A DNA stretch of 64,000 nt. It comes from Saccharum officinarum (Eukaryota; Streptophyta; Magnoliopsida; Poales; Poaceae). The stretch covers positions 13,083,356 through 13,147,355 of the forward strand of contig CM036223.1 of assembly GCA_020631735.1 (NCBI GenBank), given 5' to 3'. The notes below the pieces were generated by a model. That model worked only from the letters and a program-made list of their open reading frames with translations, made no database searches and was not told where the DNA came from. Both the position numbers and the translations under genes were made by a program. Positions 46,888 to 57,263 of the stretch are shown piece by piece (the stretch's first letter is position 1; the number at the start of each line of letters is the position of its first letter).

Positions 46888-48139
46888 TTAAGGAAAGAAG
46901 CGACGTAGCTGTTCGATGTTCCAAGCGTTGGTGAGGATTTCGCCCTTCTCGTTGGATAGCTTGTAGGTGCCCGGCTTTAGTACTTCTGCGATGATGTACG
47001 GCCCTTCCCATGGTGGTGTGAGCTTGTGCCGTCCCTTGGTGTTCTGGTTCCGCCGTAGCACCAAGTCACCAACGTTGAGGTCACGCTTGCGGACGTATCT
47101 GTCGTGGTAGCGTCGGAGACCCTGCTGGTACCTGGCAGAATGCAACAGAGCCACATCTCGGGCTTCCTCGAGCTGGTCGAGGGCGTCCTGTCTTGTGGCG
47201 TCGTTGTGTACTTCGTTGTATGCCTTCAATCTTGGGACCCGTATTCTATATCGGTTGGTAGCATAGCCTCAGACCCGTAGACTAAGAAGAACGGAGTGAA
47301 CCCCGTGGCTCGACTCGGCGTTGTTCTTAGGCTCCACAGGACCGAGGGTAGCTCGGCAGCCCATCTTTTGCCATGTTTGTTTAGTTTGTCAAAGATTCTG
47401 GGCTTAAGGCCTTGTAGAACCATGCCGTTGGCACGTTCCACTTGCCCGTTTGTTTTTGGATGAGCCACGGCCGACCAGAGCACACGGATGTGGTGGTTGT
47501 CGCAGAAATCCAAAAACTTCTTGCCAGTGAACTGGGTGCCGTTGTCCGTGATGATACAGTTGGGGACCCCGAAGCGATGAACAATGTTAGTGAAGAAGAG
47601 TACAGCTTGTTCGGACCTGATGCTGGTGATAGGGCGGGCCTCGATCCACTTGGAGAATTTGTCGATTGCGACGAGCAAGTGGGTGAAGCCGCCGGTCGTC
47701 CTTTTCAGTGGTCCGACAAGGTCGAGCCCCCAAACGGCGAACGGCCATGTGATGGGGATAGTCTGTAGGGCATGTGCCGGAAGATGAGTCTGTCTCGCAT
47801 AGTACTGACAACCCTCGCAGGAGCGTACTAGCTTGACAGCGTCGGAGACCGCGGTCGGCCAATAGAATCCTTGTCGAAAGGCGTTTCCGACAAGGGTTCG
47901 AGGCGCAGCGTGGTGACCGCAAGCCCCCGAGTGAAGATCGCCGAGCAGATTTCTGCCTTGCTCTTTCGTGATGCAACGTTGGAGGATACCGGTAGGGCTA
48001 CGACGGTAGAGCTCCCTGCTGTCGCTCATGATCACAAAAGTTTTGGCCCGACGTGCGATCCGTCGAGCCTCAGTCCTATCCGAGGGGAGGTCCCCATGGA
48101 TGAGGTAGTCGAGGTACGGGACGCGCCAATCAGGCTCGA
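46888..48139 (-). CDS. pol: Tat integrase, one frameshift before the C-terminal domain
   Basis: Integrase inserts the cDNA into the host genome. The open frame starts before the Met at 48035 (PYLDYLIHGDLPSDRTEARR upstream is in frame). It holds the HHCC finger (H.GACGHHA ... CEGCQYY) and the DDE core: Asp in GLDLVGP, Asp in TDNGTQF, Glu in GQVERAN. The frame stops at 47226 after IEYGS; the C-terminal part (DLVLRRNQNTKGRHKLTPPW, LTPPWEGPYII) continues in another frame to 46888. One missing C in the run near 47235 explains the shift. It is separated from the RNase H frame by another shift near 48140-48190. Confidence 0.85.
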
Positions 48140-48141
48140 GG

Positions 48142-50120
48142 TCAGGTGGTGACGTCGAGCTTCCACCTGCATGGCTTCAGCCCCGGTCGAGGGGGCTTCT
48201 GCCTCAGGTGGAGGGTCGATCGACGCCCCGTCGACCCCCCGTCTGGCCTGAGGTCGACGGATGGGCGCTGAAGGTCTTTCGCGAAGACGTCCGGTGGAAC
48301 CGTGGCTCGACCGGACGCGATTTTTGCCAATTCATCAGCGGCCTCATTATACCTGCGTGCGATGTGGTTGAGCTCGAGGCCGTGAAACTTGTCCTCGAGG
48401 CGCCGTACTTCCTGGCAGTAGGCCTCCATCTTGGGTCGCGGCAGCTCGAGTTCTTCATCACCTGATCAATCACGAGTTGAGAGTCGCCTCGGACGTCGAG
48501 GTGTCGGACCCCGAGCTCGATGGCGATTCTCAACCCCGTGACGAGTGCCTCGTATTCGGCGACGTTGTTAGACGCAGGGAAATGAAGCCGGATGACGTAG
48601 CGCATGTGAACCCCGAGGGGTGAGATGAAGAGCAAGCCCGCGCCTGCTCCCGTTTTCGTTAATGACCCATCGAAGTACATGGTCCACAGCTCCGCTTGGA
48701 GCTGTGCAGGAGGGAGTTGTGTGTCAGTCCATTCGGCCAGAAAATCTGCTAACGCCTGTGACTTGATAGCCTTTCGCGGCGCATAGGACAATGCCTCGCC
48801 CATAAGCTCGACCGCCCATTTGGCGATCCTACCCGAGGCTTCCCGGTTCTGGGCTATCTCTCCCAAGGGGAAAGAAGAAACCACAGTAACCGGGTGACCC
48901 TCGAAGTAGTGTCGGAGCTTGCGCCGTGTCAAGATGACAGCATACAGCAGTTTCTGGATCTGTGGGTACCGACACTTTGTTTCTGAGAGCACCTCGCTAA
49001 TGAAATAGACCGGCCTCTGGACGAGCAAGGTGTGTGCCTCCTCGGCCCGTTCGACAACCAGGGCAGCACTGACAACTTGTGACGTTGCTGCGACATAGAG
49101 TAGGAGCGGTTCCCCCGGGGTCGGAGGGACGAGGATCGGTGAGCTAGAGAGGGTGGCTTTCAGTTTTGTGAGAGCCTCCTCAGCCTCGAGGTTCCAGGAA
49201 AAATGGTCCGATTTCCTCAAGAGACGGTACAGAGGGAGTGCTTTTTCGCCGAGGCGCGAAATGAAACGGCTGAGTGCCGCCAAGCAACCTGTAACTCTCT
49301 GTACGCCCTTGAGATCTCGGATGGGGCCCATTTTGGTGATTGCAGAGATTTTTTCAGGGTTGGCCTCGATGTCACGTTTAGATACGATAAACCCTAAAAG
49401 CATACCTCGTGGGACGCCGAATACACATTTCTCTGGATTGAGTTTGATGTTTTTTGCTCTGAGGCACTTGAATGCAACGCCGAGGTCGCTGACCAGGTCG
49501 TCGGCACGTTGGGTTTTGACCACGATGTCGTCGACGTAAGCCTCGACGGTCGACCCAATGTGCCCCTCAAAAACATGTTGCATGCATCGCTGGTACGTTG
49601 CCCCCGCGTTCCGGAGACCGAAGGGCATCGTAACGTAGCAATACATGCCAAATGGGGTGATGAATGAAGTCGCGAGCTGGTCGGACTCCTTCATTTTGAT
49701 TTGGTGGTAGCCGGAGTATGCATCTAAGAATGAGAGAGTTTCACATCCCGCGGTGGAATCAACGATTTGATCAATGCGTGGCAAAGGAAAGGGAACTTTC
49801 GGACATGCTTTATTTAAACCAGTATAGTCTACGCACATCCTCCATTTCCCACTCTTTTTTCTAACTAAGACAGGATTAGCTAGCCACTCGGGATGATGAA
49901 CCTCCTTGATGAACCCGGCCTCCAGCAGTTTGTGTACCTCCTCGCCGATGATCCTGCGCTTCTCCTCGTCGAAGCGGCGCAGGCGTTGCTTCACCGGTTT
50001 GGCTCCGGCCCGGATCTCCAAGGCGTGCTCGGCGACTTCCCTGGGTATGCCCGGCATATCCGAGGGACTCCACGCAAAGATGTCGACGTTTGCGCGGAGA
50101 AAGTCGACGAGCACTGCTTC
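48142..50120 (-). CDS. pol: Tat reverse transcriptase with two RNase H domains, frameshifted near end
   Basis: It follows the gag-protease frame in phase after one TAG (50121-50123). RT landmarks: LLEAGFIKEVHHPEWLANPV, CVDYTGLNKACPK, FLDAYSGYHQIKM, and the catalytic YVDD at about 49523-49537. The first RNase H is degenerate (LLLYVAATSQVVSAALVVE lacks the usual Asp). The second, archaeal-type RNase H has YFDGSLTKTGAGAGLLF and NVAEYEALVTGL, so it probably supplies activity, as known for Tat. A 1-bp loss near 48430 sends the listed frame (to 48204) astray; the proper end continues as MEAYCQEVRRLEDKF in the frame to 48142. Confidence 0.88.
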
Positions 50121-53100
50121 CTATTTAGGACCGAGGGTGGCGCTGACGCTCAGCGCCCTCCCCTTGGGATCAGCGGGGTCGAGGGGTACGAGCTTGACGT
50201 CTTCGGCGGACTCGAAGCTGCCGGCATGGCGTTTTGGGTCGGGGATCGCATTGGCTAGACCGTCGAGGTCTGCGGCCAAGATCGCTGACCCAAAAACAGC
50301 CTCGCCGTGCTCGACGCACTCGACGTCGCACTCGTAAGCATGTTCAAACGAGGGCCCTACAGTGATGACACCGTTTGGGCCAGGCATTTTGAGCTTGAGG
50401 TAGGTGTAGTTCGGGATCGCCATGAACTTGGCGTAGCATGGGCGTCCCAGGATAGCGTGGTACGTTCCACGGAATCCGACCACTTCGAAAGTGAGAGTTT
50501 CCTTTCGGAAGTTCGCCGGCGTGCCAAAGCAAACAGGCAGATCGACCCGCCCGAGGGGTTCCGCCCGTTTCCCTGGCACGACTCCGTGGAAGCCCCCGAC
50601 GCTAGGCTGGAGGCGCGCTCTGTCGACCCCCAAGAGGTCGAGGGTCTGAGAATAGATAATGTTGAGGCTGCTTCCGCCGTCCATGAGCACTTTGGTGAGG
50701 CGTGTGTTGGCGATGACGGGGTCAACGACGAGTGGATAGACCCCCGGGTTGGGGACGTAGTCTGGGTGGTCATCACGGTCGAAAGTGATGGCCACCGCAG
50801 ACCAATCAAGGAAGCGGGGTACTGCCGACTGTACGGAGAAGACCTCGCGCCGTTCTCGCTTGCGCTGACGCGCGGAGAGGCAGGTCAAGGGTCCTCCGTA
50901 GATCATGTAGCAGTCGTGGATCTCGGGAAATTCCCCGTCCTTGTCGTCACCCTTAGGGTCCTCCCCCTTGTTGTCCTTCTTGGCGCCGGCACCCCCGAAG
51001 TACCTGCGCAGCATGTGGCAATCCTCGAGGTTATGGTTAGTGAGTCCCTTGTGGTAGGGACACGGCTCTTTGAGCATTTTATCGAAGACGCCCCCACCGG
51101 GGGGGCCTCGAGGTTTCTTGTGCTCGGTAGCAGCGACGAGCTCGTCGGCCGGGGCCTCGAGCTTGCCCTGCTGGCCCTTCTTCTTCTTGCGGTTGTTTCT
51201 CTTGGGGCCTCGGGTGGAACTCGCGGGGTCGTCGACCTCCTGCTCCTCCCTTGCCGGCTCGCCGCCAAAGATCGCGCCAACCGCCTCCTCGCCGGAGGCG
51301 AAGTTGGTGACGATGTCCATCAATCCGTTGGCAGTGAGCGGGGTGTTACGGCCCAACTCCCGGACCAACTCCTTACAGGTGGTACCGGAGAGGAAAGCTG
51401 TAATCACGTCGGAGTCGGTGATGTTGGGGAGCTCGGTGCGCTGCCGGGAGAAGCGCCGGATGTAGTCCCGGAGGGACTCATCTGGTTTCTGCTTGCAGCT
51501 CCGGAGGTCCCACGAGTTGCCGGGGCGCATGTAGGTTCCCTTGAAGTTTCCCTCGAACACCCTCACGAGATCGTCCCAGTCGTGGATCTGCCAAGGTGGG
51601 AGATCCTCGAGCCAGGCTCGGGCGGTGTCGGAGAGGAACAGGGGGAGTTGCCGAATGATGGCCCGGTCATCGGTGGCCCCGCCCAACTGACACGCCAAGC
51701 GGAAATCGGCGAGCCAAAGTTCGGGTTTGGTCTCGCCGTTATACTTGGTGAGAGTCGTGGGGGGACGGAACCGAGCCGGGGGTACCGTCTCACGGATAGC
51801 CCTACTGAACACCCGAGGGCCTGGAGGTTCGGGTGAAGGGCTACGGTCTTCCGAGCTGTCATAGCGTCCGCCCCTGTGGACGTGGTAGCCTCGAGCTACA
51901 CCGTCACCGTGTTTGCGTGTGCGACGCTCGACGATGTTGCCACGGGTGTCTCGAGGCTCGCGGTCGTTGGCGATGGGCTCAGGGGCAGGTGCTACCCGGT
52001 TTCGCCGGGCAGGCTCGGGATGAACCGAGGCTTCTCTCTCCTGTCGGGAAGGCTCGAGGGTCCGCTCCGAGGCTGCTTCGCGCCGCCTCGAGGCAGAGCT
52101 CTCGGCCTGCTGCATGGCGGCAGTCTCGAGGAGCCCTCGGATTTCGTCTCGAGCCCGACGGGCGTCAGGGTTTGACGGCTCGGGCATGTTGCGCAGGAGC
52201 ATGGCAGCGGCGACAACGTTTTGGCTGGCTCGAGCGAAAACCGGGGGGTCGGCCGCCCGGTCCTCGTCGATGCGACGGTTGACGTCGCGAGCCCTCTCAC
52301 GAGCTCTCCCGCCAAATGCGTGTTCCGCACGCTCACGCTCGAGGGTTTGCTGGAGAAGATCCAGGTTTTCGCGTTCCTCGTCAAGCTGGTCCTGCAACTC
52401 GCGAATCTGTTCGAGCTGCGCTCCTTGATCCGCAAGGAACCGAGGCTCGTTTCGCTCAGCAGGAAGCTCGACATGAGGGGGCGTGTGCCTTTCTTCGACC
52501 GGCTCTTCGTCCTCTGATTCCGAGGTGCTTTCAACGTCGATGTTGAAGCACTCACGAGTCGGATCATAGGTGTCGTCGGCCGAGTCGGAGTCAGGTGCGC
52601 CGAAGTAGTAATATGATGGGGGAATATGTGGCCGATGCCAACCATCACCGAGGTGGTGACGTGGAGAAGCAGTCACACGGGGTTCTGTTTCCGGTGTCTC
52701 CGTAGAGTCCCGATAGTCAGAAACCGGCGTGGACGCAACGAGGTCCAGAGTGGAGCGTAGATGGTGTCCGGGGAGCTCCTCATAAGCGCTCATGCGAGTG
52801 CTTACGGAGGATGCATACACCCGGGCGACCGAGTCTAGTCCAAACGGGAATGGTGATGGGGAGGTCACTGCCCGTGGCAAGATAGATGCTACGGACAGTG
52901 GTGTCTCACCGGACGGGGGAGCGGCGGGATTCCTTGTCGGCACGCGACCCTCGGCCAGGCTCATCCTTCCCAAATCTTCCAAGGGGAGATCTGGGCTGGC
53001 GCCTGTCTGGGGGGTGCCGGACCGGGGGGTCCCATCGCCCTCCGTCAGGTGGAGACGATGGTTGTACCGGGCTCGCCGTCGCCGGGCGGCCCGCGACCGC

Positions 53101-53276
53101 CTGGAGCGACGGTGCCGGTTGACTGCTCCCCCGGGCTGGGAGAGCTCGTAATCTTCATCGGTTGGGTGCCTGGGCGGGAGTAGGACCATGTCGTAGCCAG
53201 AGCCGAGCGACATGAACTCCAAACTCCCAAACCAGATCACCGTCCCCAACGGGATCGGGCGTTCGGGGTCAGCCAT
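50121..53276 (-). CDS. gag-pro: Tat Gag-protease, ending in TAG before pol
   Basis: The frame is open from 53423, but the likely start is the Met at 53276, just after the primer site (MADPERPIPLGTVIWFGSLE); upstream codons are LTR. About 1051 codons. The N-terminal ~500 residues are charged and arginine-rich with a coiled-coil-like segment. The retrotrans_gag core is at about residues 510-690 (RAWLEDLPPWQIHDWDDLVR, RDYIRRFSRQRTELP). A Cys/His cluster at about 738 is CPYHKGLTNHNLEDCHMLRR. The protease active site at about 863 is MDGGSSLNI, with Asp-Gly-Gly in place of Asp-Ser/Thr-Gly, as usual in Tat. It ends LGPK-TAG and RT follows in the same frame. Confidence 0.9.
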   Translation of the reverse strand: MADPERPIPLGTVIWFGSLEFMSLGSGYDMVLLPPRHPTDEDYELSQPGGAVNRHRRSRRSRAARRRRARYNHRLHLTEGDGTPRSGTPQTGASPDLPLEDLGRMSLAEGRVPTRNPAAPPSGETPLSVASILPRAVTSPSPFPFGLDSVARVYASSVSTRMSAYEELPGHHLRSTLDLVASTPVSDYRDSTETPETEPRVTASPRHHLGDGWHRPHIPPSYYYFGAPDSDSADDTYDPTRECFNIDVESTSESEDEEPVEERHTPPHVELPAERNEPRFLADQGAQLEQIRELQDQLDEERENLDLLQQTLERERAEHAFGGRARERARDVNRRIDEDRAADPPVFARASQNVVAAAMLLRNMPEPSNPDARRARDEIRGLLETAAMQQAESSASRRREAASERTLEPSRQEREASVHPEPARRNRVAPAPEPIANDREPRDTRGNIVERRTRKHGDGVARGYHVHRGGRYDSSEDRSPSPEPPGPRVFSRAIRETVPPARFRPPTTLTKYNGETKPELWLADFRLACQLGGATDDRAIIRQLPLFLSDTARAWLEDLPPWQIHDWDDLVRVFEGNFKGTYMRPGNSWDLRSCKQKPDESLRDYIRRFSRQRTELPNITDSDVITAFLSGTTCKELVRELGRNTPLTANGLMDIVTNFASGEEAVGAIFGGEPAREEQEVDDPASSTRGPKRNNRKKKKGQQGKLEAPADELVAATEHKKPRGPPGGGVFDKMLKEPCPYHKGLTNHNLEDCHMLRRYFGGAGAKKDNKGEDPKGDDKDGEFPEIHDCYMIYGGPLTCLSARQRKRERREVFSVQSAVPRFLDWSAVAITFDRDDHPDYVPNPGVYPLVVDPVIANTRLTKVLMDGGSSLNIIYSQTLDLLGVDRARLQPSVGGFHGVVPGKRAEPLGRVDLPVCFGTPANFRKETLTFEVVGFRGTYHAILGRPCYAKFMAIPNYTYLKLKMPGPNGVITVGPSFEHAYECDVECVEHGEAVFGSAILAADLDGLANAIPDPKRHAGSFESAEDVKLVPLDPADPKGRALSVSATLGPK

Positions 53277-53318
53277 CCAGGAAGAACGGCGAGAAAGCGA
53301 CGTTTGCACGCAGCGCTC

Positions 53319-53335
53319 CCCTACCTGGCGCGCCA
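53319..53335 (-). other. Tat primer-binding site
   Basis: Minus-strand TGGCGCGCCAGGTAGGG, two bases inside the 5' LTR. It is not the initiator-Met site; I cannot assign the tRNA with confidence. Confidence 0.65.
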
Positions 53336-53337
53336 AC

Positions 53338-54556
53338 TGTCGGTGTTCGGACCAAGGGGGTCCTAAACCAACGAGTAAATGCTGCGTGACTCTTTCCTGG
53401 ATGGTGATGCAAGGAGAACACACGGGGGTTTATCCTGGTTCGGGCAAAAGAAGGCCCTACGTCCAGCGGGGAAGAGAGGTTTGTATTTCCTTGCACCGGG
53501 GTGCTCGTGTAGGGGTTACAAGCAGGCGAGAGAGGGGGTCGAGCCCCAAGTCTCAAAGAGAAAAAGGGGAAAGGTGATTGCTTGAGATGTTGATCTCTTG
53601 CTTTTGTTGCTTGGTCGGGTGGTTGGTTGTTTCGTCTGTCCGTGATGTTTCTTCTTCGTCCTCCTCGTCCGTCCCCCTCCTCCGTTGAACCCTGGCCTGC
53701 CCTTTTTATAGGGCGAGAGGTGGCCAAGTCGAGGGGAGGGCTTGAGGTGATGTTTCGTCGATTCCTGTTGAGTTGACTGTAGCGACGTGGCTTCGGGATG
53801 GCCGGCCATCCCGGGGTATCCTGACGCGGTACGGGACAAGTGGGTGAAATGACCCAGAGCGCCAGGCCATATCGTTCTTCGAGCTAAGTCGAGCGTTGGG
53901 GCCGGGTCGAGGCTGGGTCGAGGTCGGATGGATAAGATCGAATCCCCGATAACGCGGGGGACGGACCTTGTCCTATCTTCCCTCGAGGGTGACTGATGGT
54001 GAATAGTGCGCGGTAAGGTGGATACAGTGACGGCTTTCACCTCCCATCACGGGATGGGCGGTAAAACAGTGAGACTTGACGTGGGTATTGTTCCCGCGTT
54101 GACCCATGCCGTAGCCATGCTGGTCGGTGGTAGTAGGTAACCGCATTGAATGCTATGGCTTTTGTCCTGGGTAGGTAAAGAATGGGTGTCGAGGGTCCGG
54201 GGCGCGGTCGAGGCGCCCCGTCGAGCGGGCCTCGTACGAGTCGGAGCCGGGGCGCGGTCGAGGCGCCCCGTCGAGCGGGCCTCGTACGAGTCGGAGAAGG
54301 GGCGCGGTCGAGGCGCCCCGTCGAGCGGGCCTCGTACGAGTCGGAGCCGGGGCGCGGTCGAGGCGCCCCGTCGAGCGGGCCTCGTACGAGTCGGAGCCGG
54401 GGCGCGGTCGAGGCACCCCGTCGAGCGGGCCTCGTACGAGTCGGGGCCGGGACGCGGTCGAGGCGCCCCGTCGAGCGGGCTATCTTTCATTGTGGTTTCG
54501 GTTATGTTAGTGTTTTAGCGATAGGTGTGGGTACCCCCGTACTATTGGTACCGACA
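53338..54556 (-). repeat. Tat 5' LTR (right copy)
   Basis: 1219 bp, TGTCGGTGTT ... GGTACCGACA on plus. A TATA box (minus CCCTATAAAAAGG) lies at 53701-53713. The 50-bp array at 54199-54480 lies upstream of it in LTR sense and is cleaner than in the left copy. Confidence 0.9.
54199..54480. repeat. 50-bp tandem array in 5' LTR U3
   Basis: About 5.6 regular units of 50 bp with the same internal hairpin and CTCGTACGAG palindrome as in the left LTR. Confidence 0.92.
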
Positions 54557-54834
54557 CTATTTCTAGAAGTGGACCTTTAGAATGCTTGCCACTGTTAATA
54601 GTAAAAGGTCTTAAATGGCTAGAGGGGTGAATAGCATAATTAAAAAATCTATAAATTCATTAAAGCAAATTAGTAGACAATAAAAAGGCGATAATCTATT
54701 TCTAGAAGTGGACCTTTAGAATGCTTGCCACTGTTAATAGTAAAAGGTCCTCAATGGCTAGAGGGGTGAATAGCATAATTAAAAAATCTACAAATTTATT
54801 AAAGCAAATTAGTAGACAACAAAAAGACGATAAT
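54557..54834. repeat. 139-bp tandem duplication flush with the Tat insertion
   Basis: CTATTTCTAGAAGTGGACC starts at 54557 and again at 54696. Each copy contains the CACTA-like CCTTTAGAATGC motif and then an LTR-like start (AAAAGGTC, AATGGCTAGAGGGG). Copy 1 begins exactly at the target-duplication base after the Gypsy element. Confidence 0.85.
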
Positions 54835-55332
54835 GCGGTTCTGTTCTAGCTCTACCAAGTGCTATGCAAGCCACCTACCAAAATACTAATATATATGATC
54901 TCTCTGTTAATTACACAATCAAACTAGCTATGTCACTACTTCTACCACTAGCGAGCTAGCAAGAAACAAGATACAACTAATTACTTCTATCTACTCAACT
55001 AGTAAAACAAGCTACTACTACACAAGTATATCAAAGGATGTAAATGCAAAGAGTAGATAGCAATCGATATACCGAGCCAGGCAAGTGTCCAATATGAAAT
55101 CTAATGAGACAATTAACACAAGATTTATCTCCGAGGTTCAATTGCTTGTCGACAATCTACGTCCTCGTTTAGACGACACACTCACTTGGTGACTCACGCG
55201 CTAATAGGCATCACACGCCTAGCCCTACACAAGGGCGCTGTAAGAACCACAACAAGATGAGAGTACACAAGTCACGAGGAATCAACTAGAGTTGTCTTTT
55301 CATGACTCTTGCGAGGAATAGGCACAAGAACC
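54740..55332 (-). mobile_element. Older Copia LTR fragment
   Basis: AAAGGTCCTCAATGGCTAGAGGGG onward resembles the start of the 55333 LTR. It includes matching AACAAGCTACTACTACACAAG and GAGGTTCAATTGCTTG phrases. The solo LTR at 55333 interrupts it; the sequence from 57264 is probably its continuation. Confidence 0.6.
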
Positions 55333-57258
55333 TGAAAGGTCTTGATGGCTAGAGGGGAGTGAATAGCCTTTTAAAATTTTCTACAAAGACAAGCTAAATA
55401 AGTTTATCAATATAACAAGTAGCGAGATGCGAGTTTTGCTTAACCTACAGGGTGTTTGCAAGCTACCTAACCAATTCACAATTCTAGTATATTTGCGCTC
55501 AACCGCACAAGTCAAACCGAGAAGGTAACTACAACTACAACTAGCAAGCTACACAAAGGAGCTACTCTAGCAAAGCTAACTAGCTAGAAAAGATAATTAA
55601 GAAGGTAATGCGGAGTTGAGTTAGGAGAGTTTCACCGAGGGGCGAAGTATTGAGCCAATCAAAATGATCAACAATGAATACCAAGACAACCGAACACCGG
55701 GATCAATCAATCACAATATGAAAGTGATGACACGAAATTTATCCCGAGGTTCACGTGCTTGCCGGCACGCTAGTCCCCGTTGTGTCCCTCTTCACCACGT
55801 GGTTCGGTGGCTAATCGGTCTCACACCAAGCCTCTCAAAAGGCGCCACACGAACCTACCAAATGGTAAAAGATTACAAATGACACGAGCAATTCACTAAC
55901 GTTGTCTTTGGCGCTTCGCCAAGGTAGGCACAAACCCTTCACAATCACTGTAGGTGGCCAAGAACAATCACCAACTCTTGCCAACGCCTCCGAGCTGCTC
56001 CAAGCCGTCTAGGTGGCGGCAACCACCAAGAGAACACAAGAATCCCGCAGCAAATCAACCACCAAGTGCCAACTAGATGTAATCTCACAATGCAAATGCA
56101 CTTGGATCACTCAATCTCACTTCAAATATGCAAAGAAGCAGAAGAGATGAGTGGGAGGGGAGTTGCTTAGCTCAAAGTGCTCACAAGTATGTCAAGAGTG
56201 CAAGAGATGAAGCTTTGAGCCGGCCAACGAGTATTTATAGACGTACCCCTTCGAATATAGCCGTTAGGCACTTGAAATAGCCGAAGTCGCGCTGACCGAA
56301 CGCGCTGGTCAAACTGACCGGACGCGCCGATCGTACAGCGCCTACGCCACGAAGCACTGACCGGACACGCTCGTCGCGCGGACCAGACGCGCGAAGTATG
56401 ACCGGACGCGCTGGTCCCGTAACAGACCGGACGCGCTGGTCAAGCCTGAGCAGCGCTCCACCGAGACAGCGACCGGACGCGCTGTCGAGCTGACCGGACG
56501 CCACATTGCCAGCGTCCGGTTGAGGTTCAGTAAGCTCCCAGATCGACCGGACACGTCCGATCGACTGTGACCAGACGCGCCACCGCGTCCGATCAAAAAC
56601 CGAAACACGCGCAGATGCTGAACACTGACCGGACGCGTCTGGTCAAACAGAGACCGCGTCTGGTCCAGCGTCCGGTCACTTCTGTGACCTTCGTTCGTCT
56701 CCGTTTCTTTTCCGACTTCCGGCGTAGTGGAAAAAAGTCGTTTCAACTCCTCGAAAAACGCCTGAATCCCGCCTCGCAAGCTCGGCGGGAGAAAGAGAGG
56801 GACCCAAACCCTCGCTACCGCTCAAACTCAAACGCCATCACAAAAATGCTAACACCATCAAGTGATCATGTCATGTGCGAGTGTGTTTAGCATTTTCACA
56901 ATCATTTTTTGAGACGTTATTAGTTCTATCCAAATGCATATGATTATGAAATGCACATCTAGAGGCACTTAGGAGTCTAATAGCCGCGTCATTCCCCTCT
57001 TTATAATACGGCTATCTATCCTATAATGTAACCACACCCACTATGTGTCTTGGTTACTAAAACACAACCTTTAAGCATATACCTTTGCCTTGATCACATA
57101 GGGTTGCGTCCAAATCTAAGTGTGGCCATCATGATCACCATGTTCATCTTGCCACCAACCTTGGAATGTACTAATCCTCATATGTTATATACAACTTAAG
57201 CATTGGATTAGTACTTAGGCATTGTCACTAATTACCAACACCAAACATAGAGCTTTCA
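55333..57258 (-). mobile_element. Copia solo LTR (1926 bp)
   Basis: TGAAAGGTCTTGATGG ... ATAGAGCTTTCA, flanked by GAACC at 55328-55332 and 57259-57263. It is related to the LTRs of the 15103 element: same start, similar layout and a similar GACCGGACGCG array (about 56290-56680) upstream of a minus TATA box (CTATAAATAC, 56231-56241). No interior remains. Confidence 0.85.
56290..56680. repeat. GACCGGACGCG array in the solo LTR
   Basis: The same motif as in the other Copia LTRs, more diverged (GACCGGACACG, GACCAGACGCG). The position that is a perfect palindrome elsewhere reads TGACCGGACGCGTCTGGTCA here (one mismatch). Confidence 0.8.
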
Positions 57259-57263
57259 GAACC

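Larger units (their letters stand above)
39112..54556 (-). mobile_element. Complete Tat-lineage Ty3/Gypsy retrotransposon
   Basis: LTRs at 39112-40342 and 53338-54556 bound 15.4 kb, flanked by CTATT (39107-39111 and 54557-54561). Element sense is minus: 5' LTR 53338-54556, primer site, gag-protease, reverse transcriptase with two RNase H units, integrase, then a long 3' region with an antisense (plus) gene at 42375-46241 and a 497-bp tandem repeat, then 3' LTR. The dual RNase H and the antisense gene are known marks of the Tat lineage (Retand, Grande and RIRE2 type elements). One in-frame stop and several 1-bp shifts break gag-pol as sequenced; the LTR pair differs mainly by homopolymer indels, so part of that damage may be assembly error. 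Confidence 0.92.

Noticed and set aside
50307..51836. 509-codon open frame on the plus strand, antisense to gag
   Set aside because: It overlaps the well-supported gag frame, lies in GC-rich sequence where stops are rare on both strands, and has no recognisable domain.
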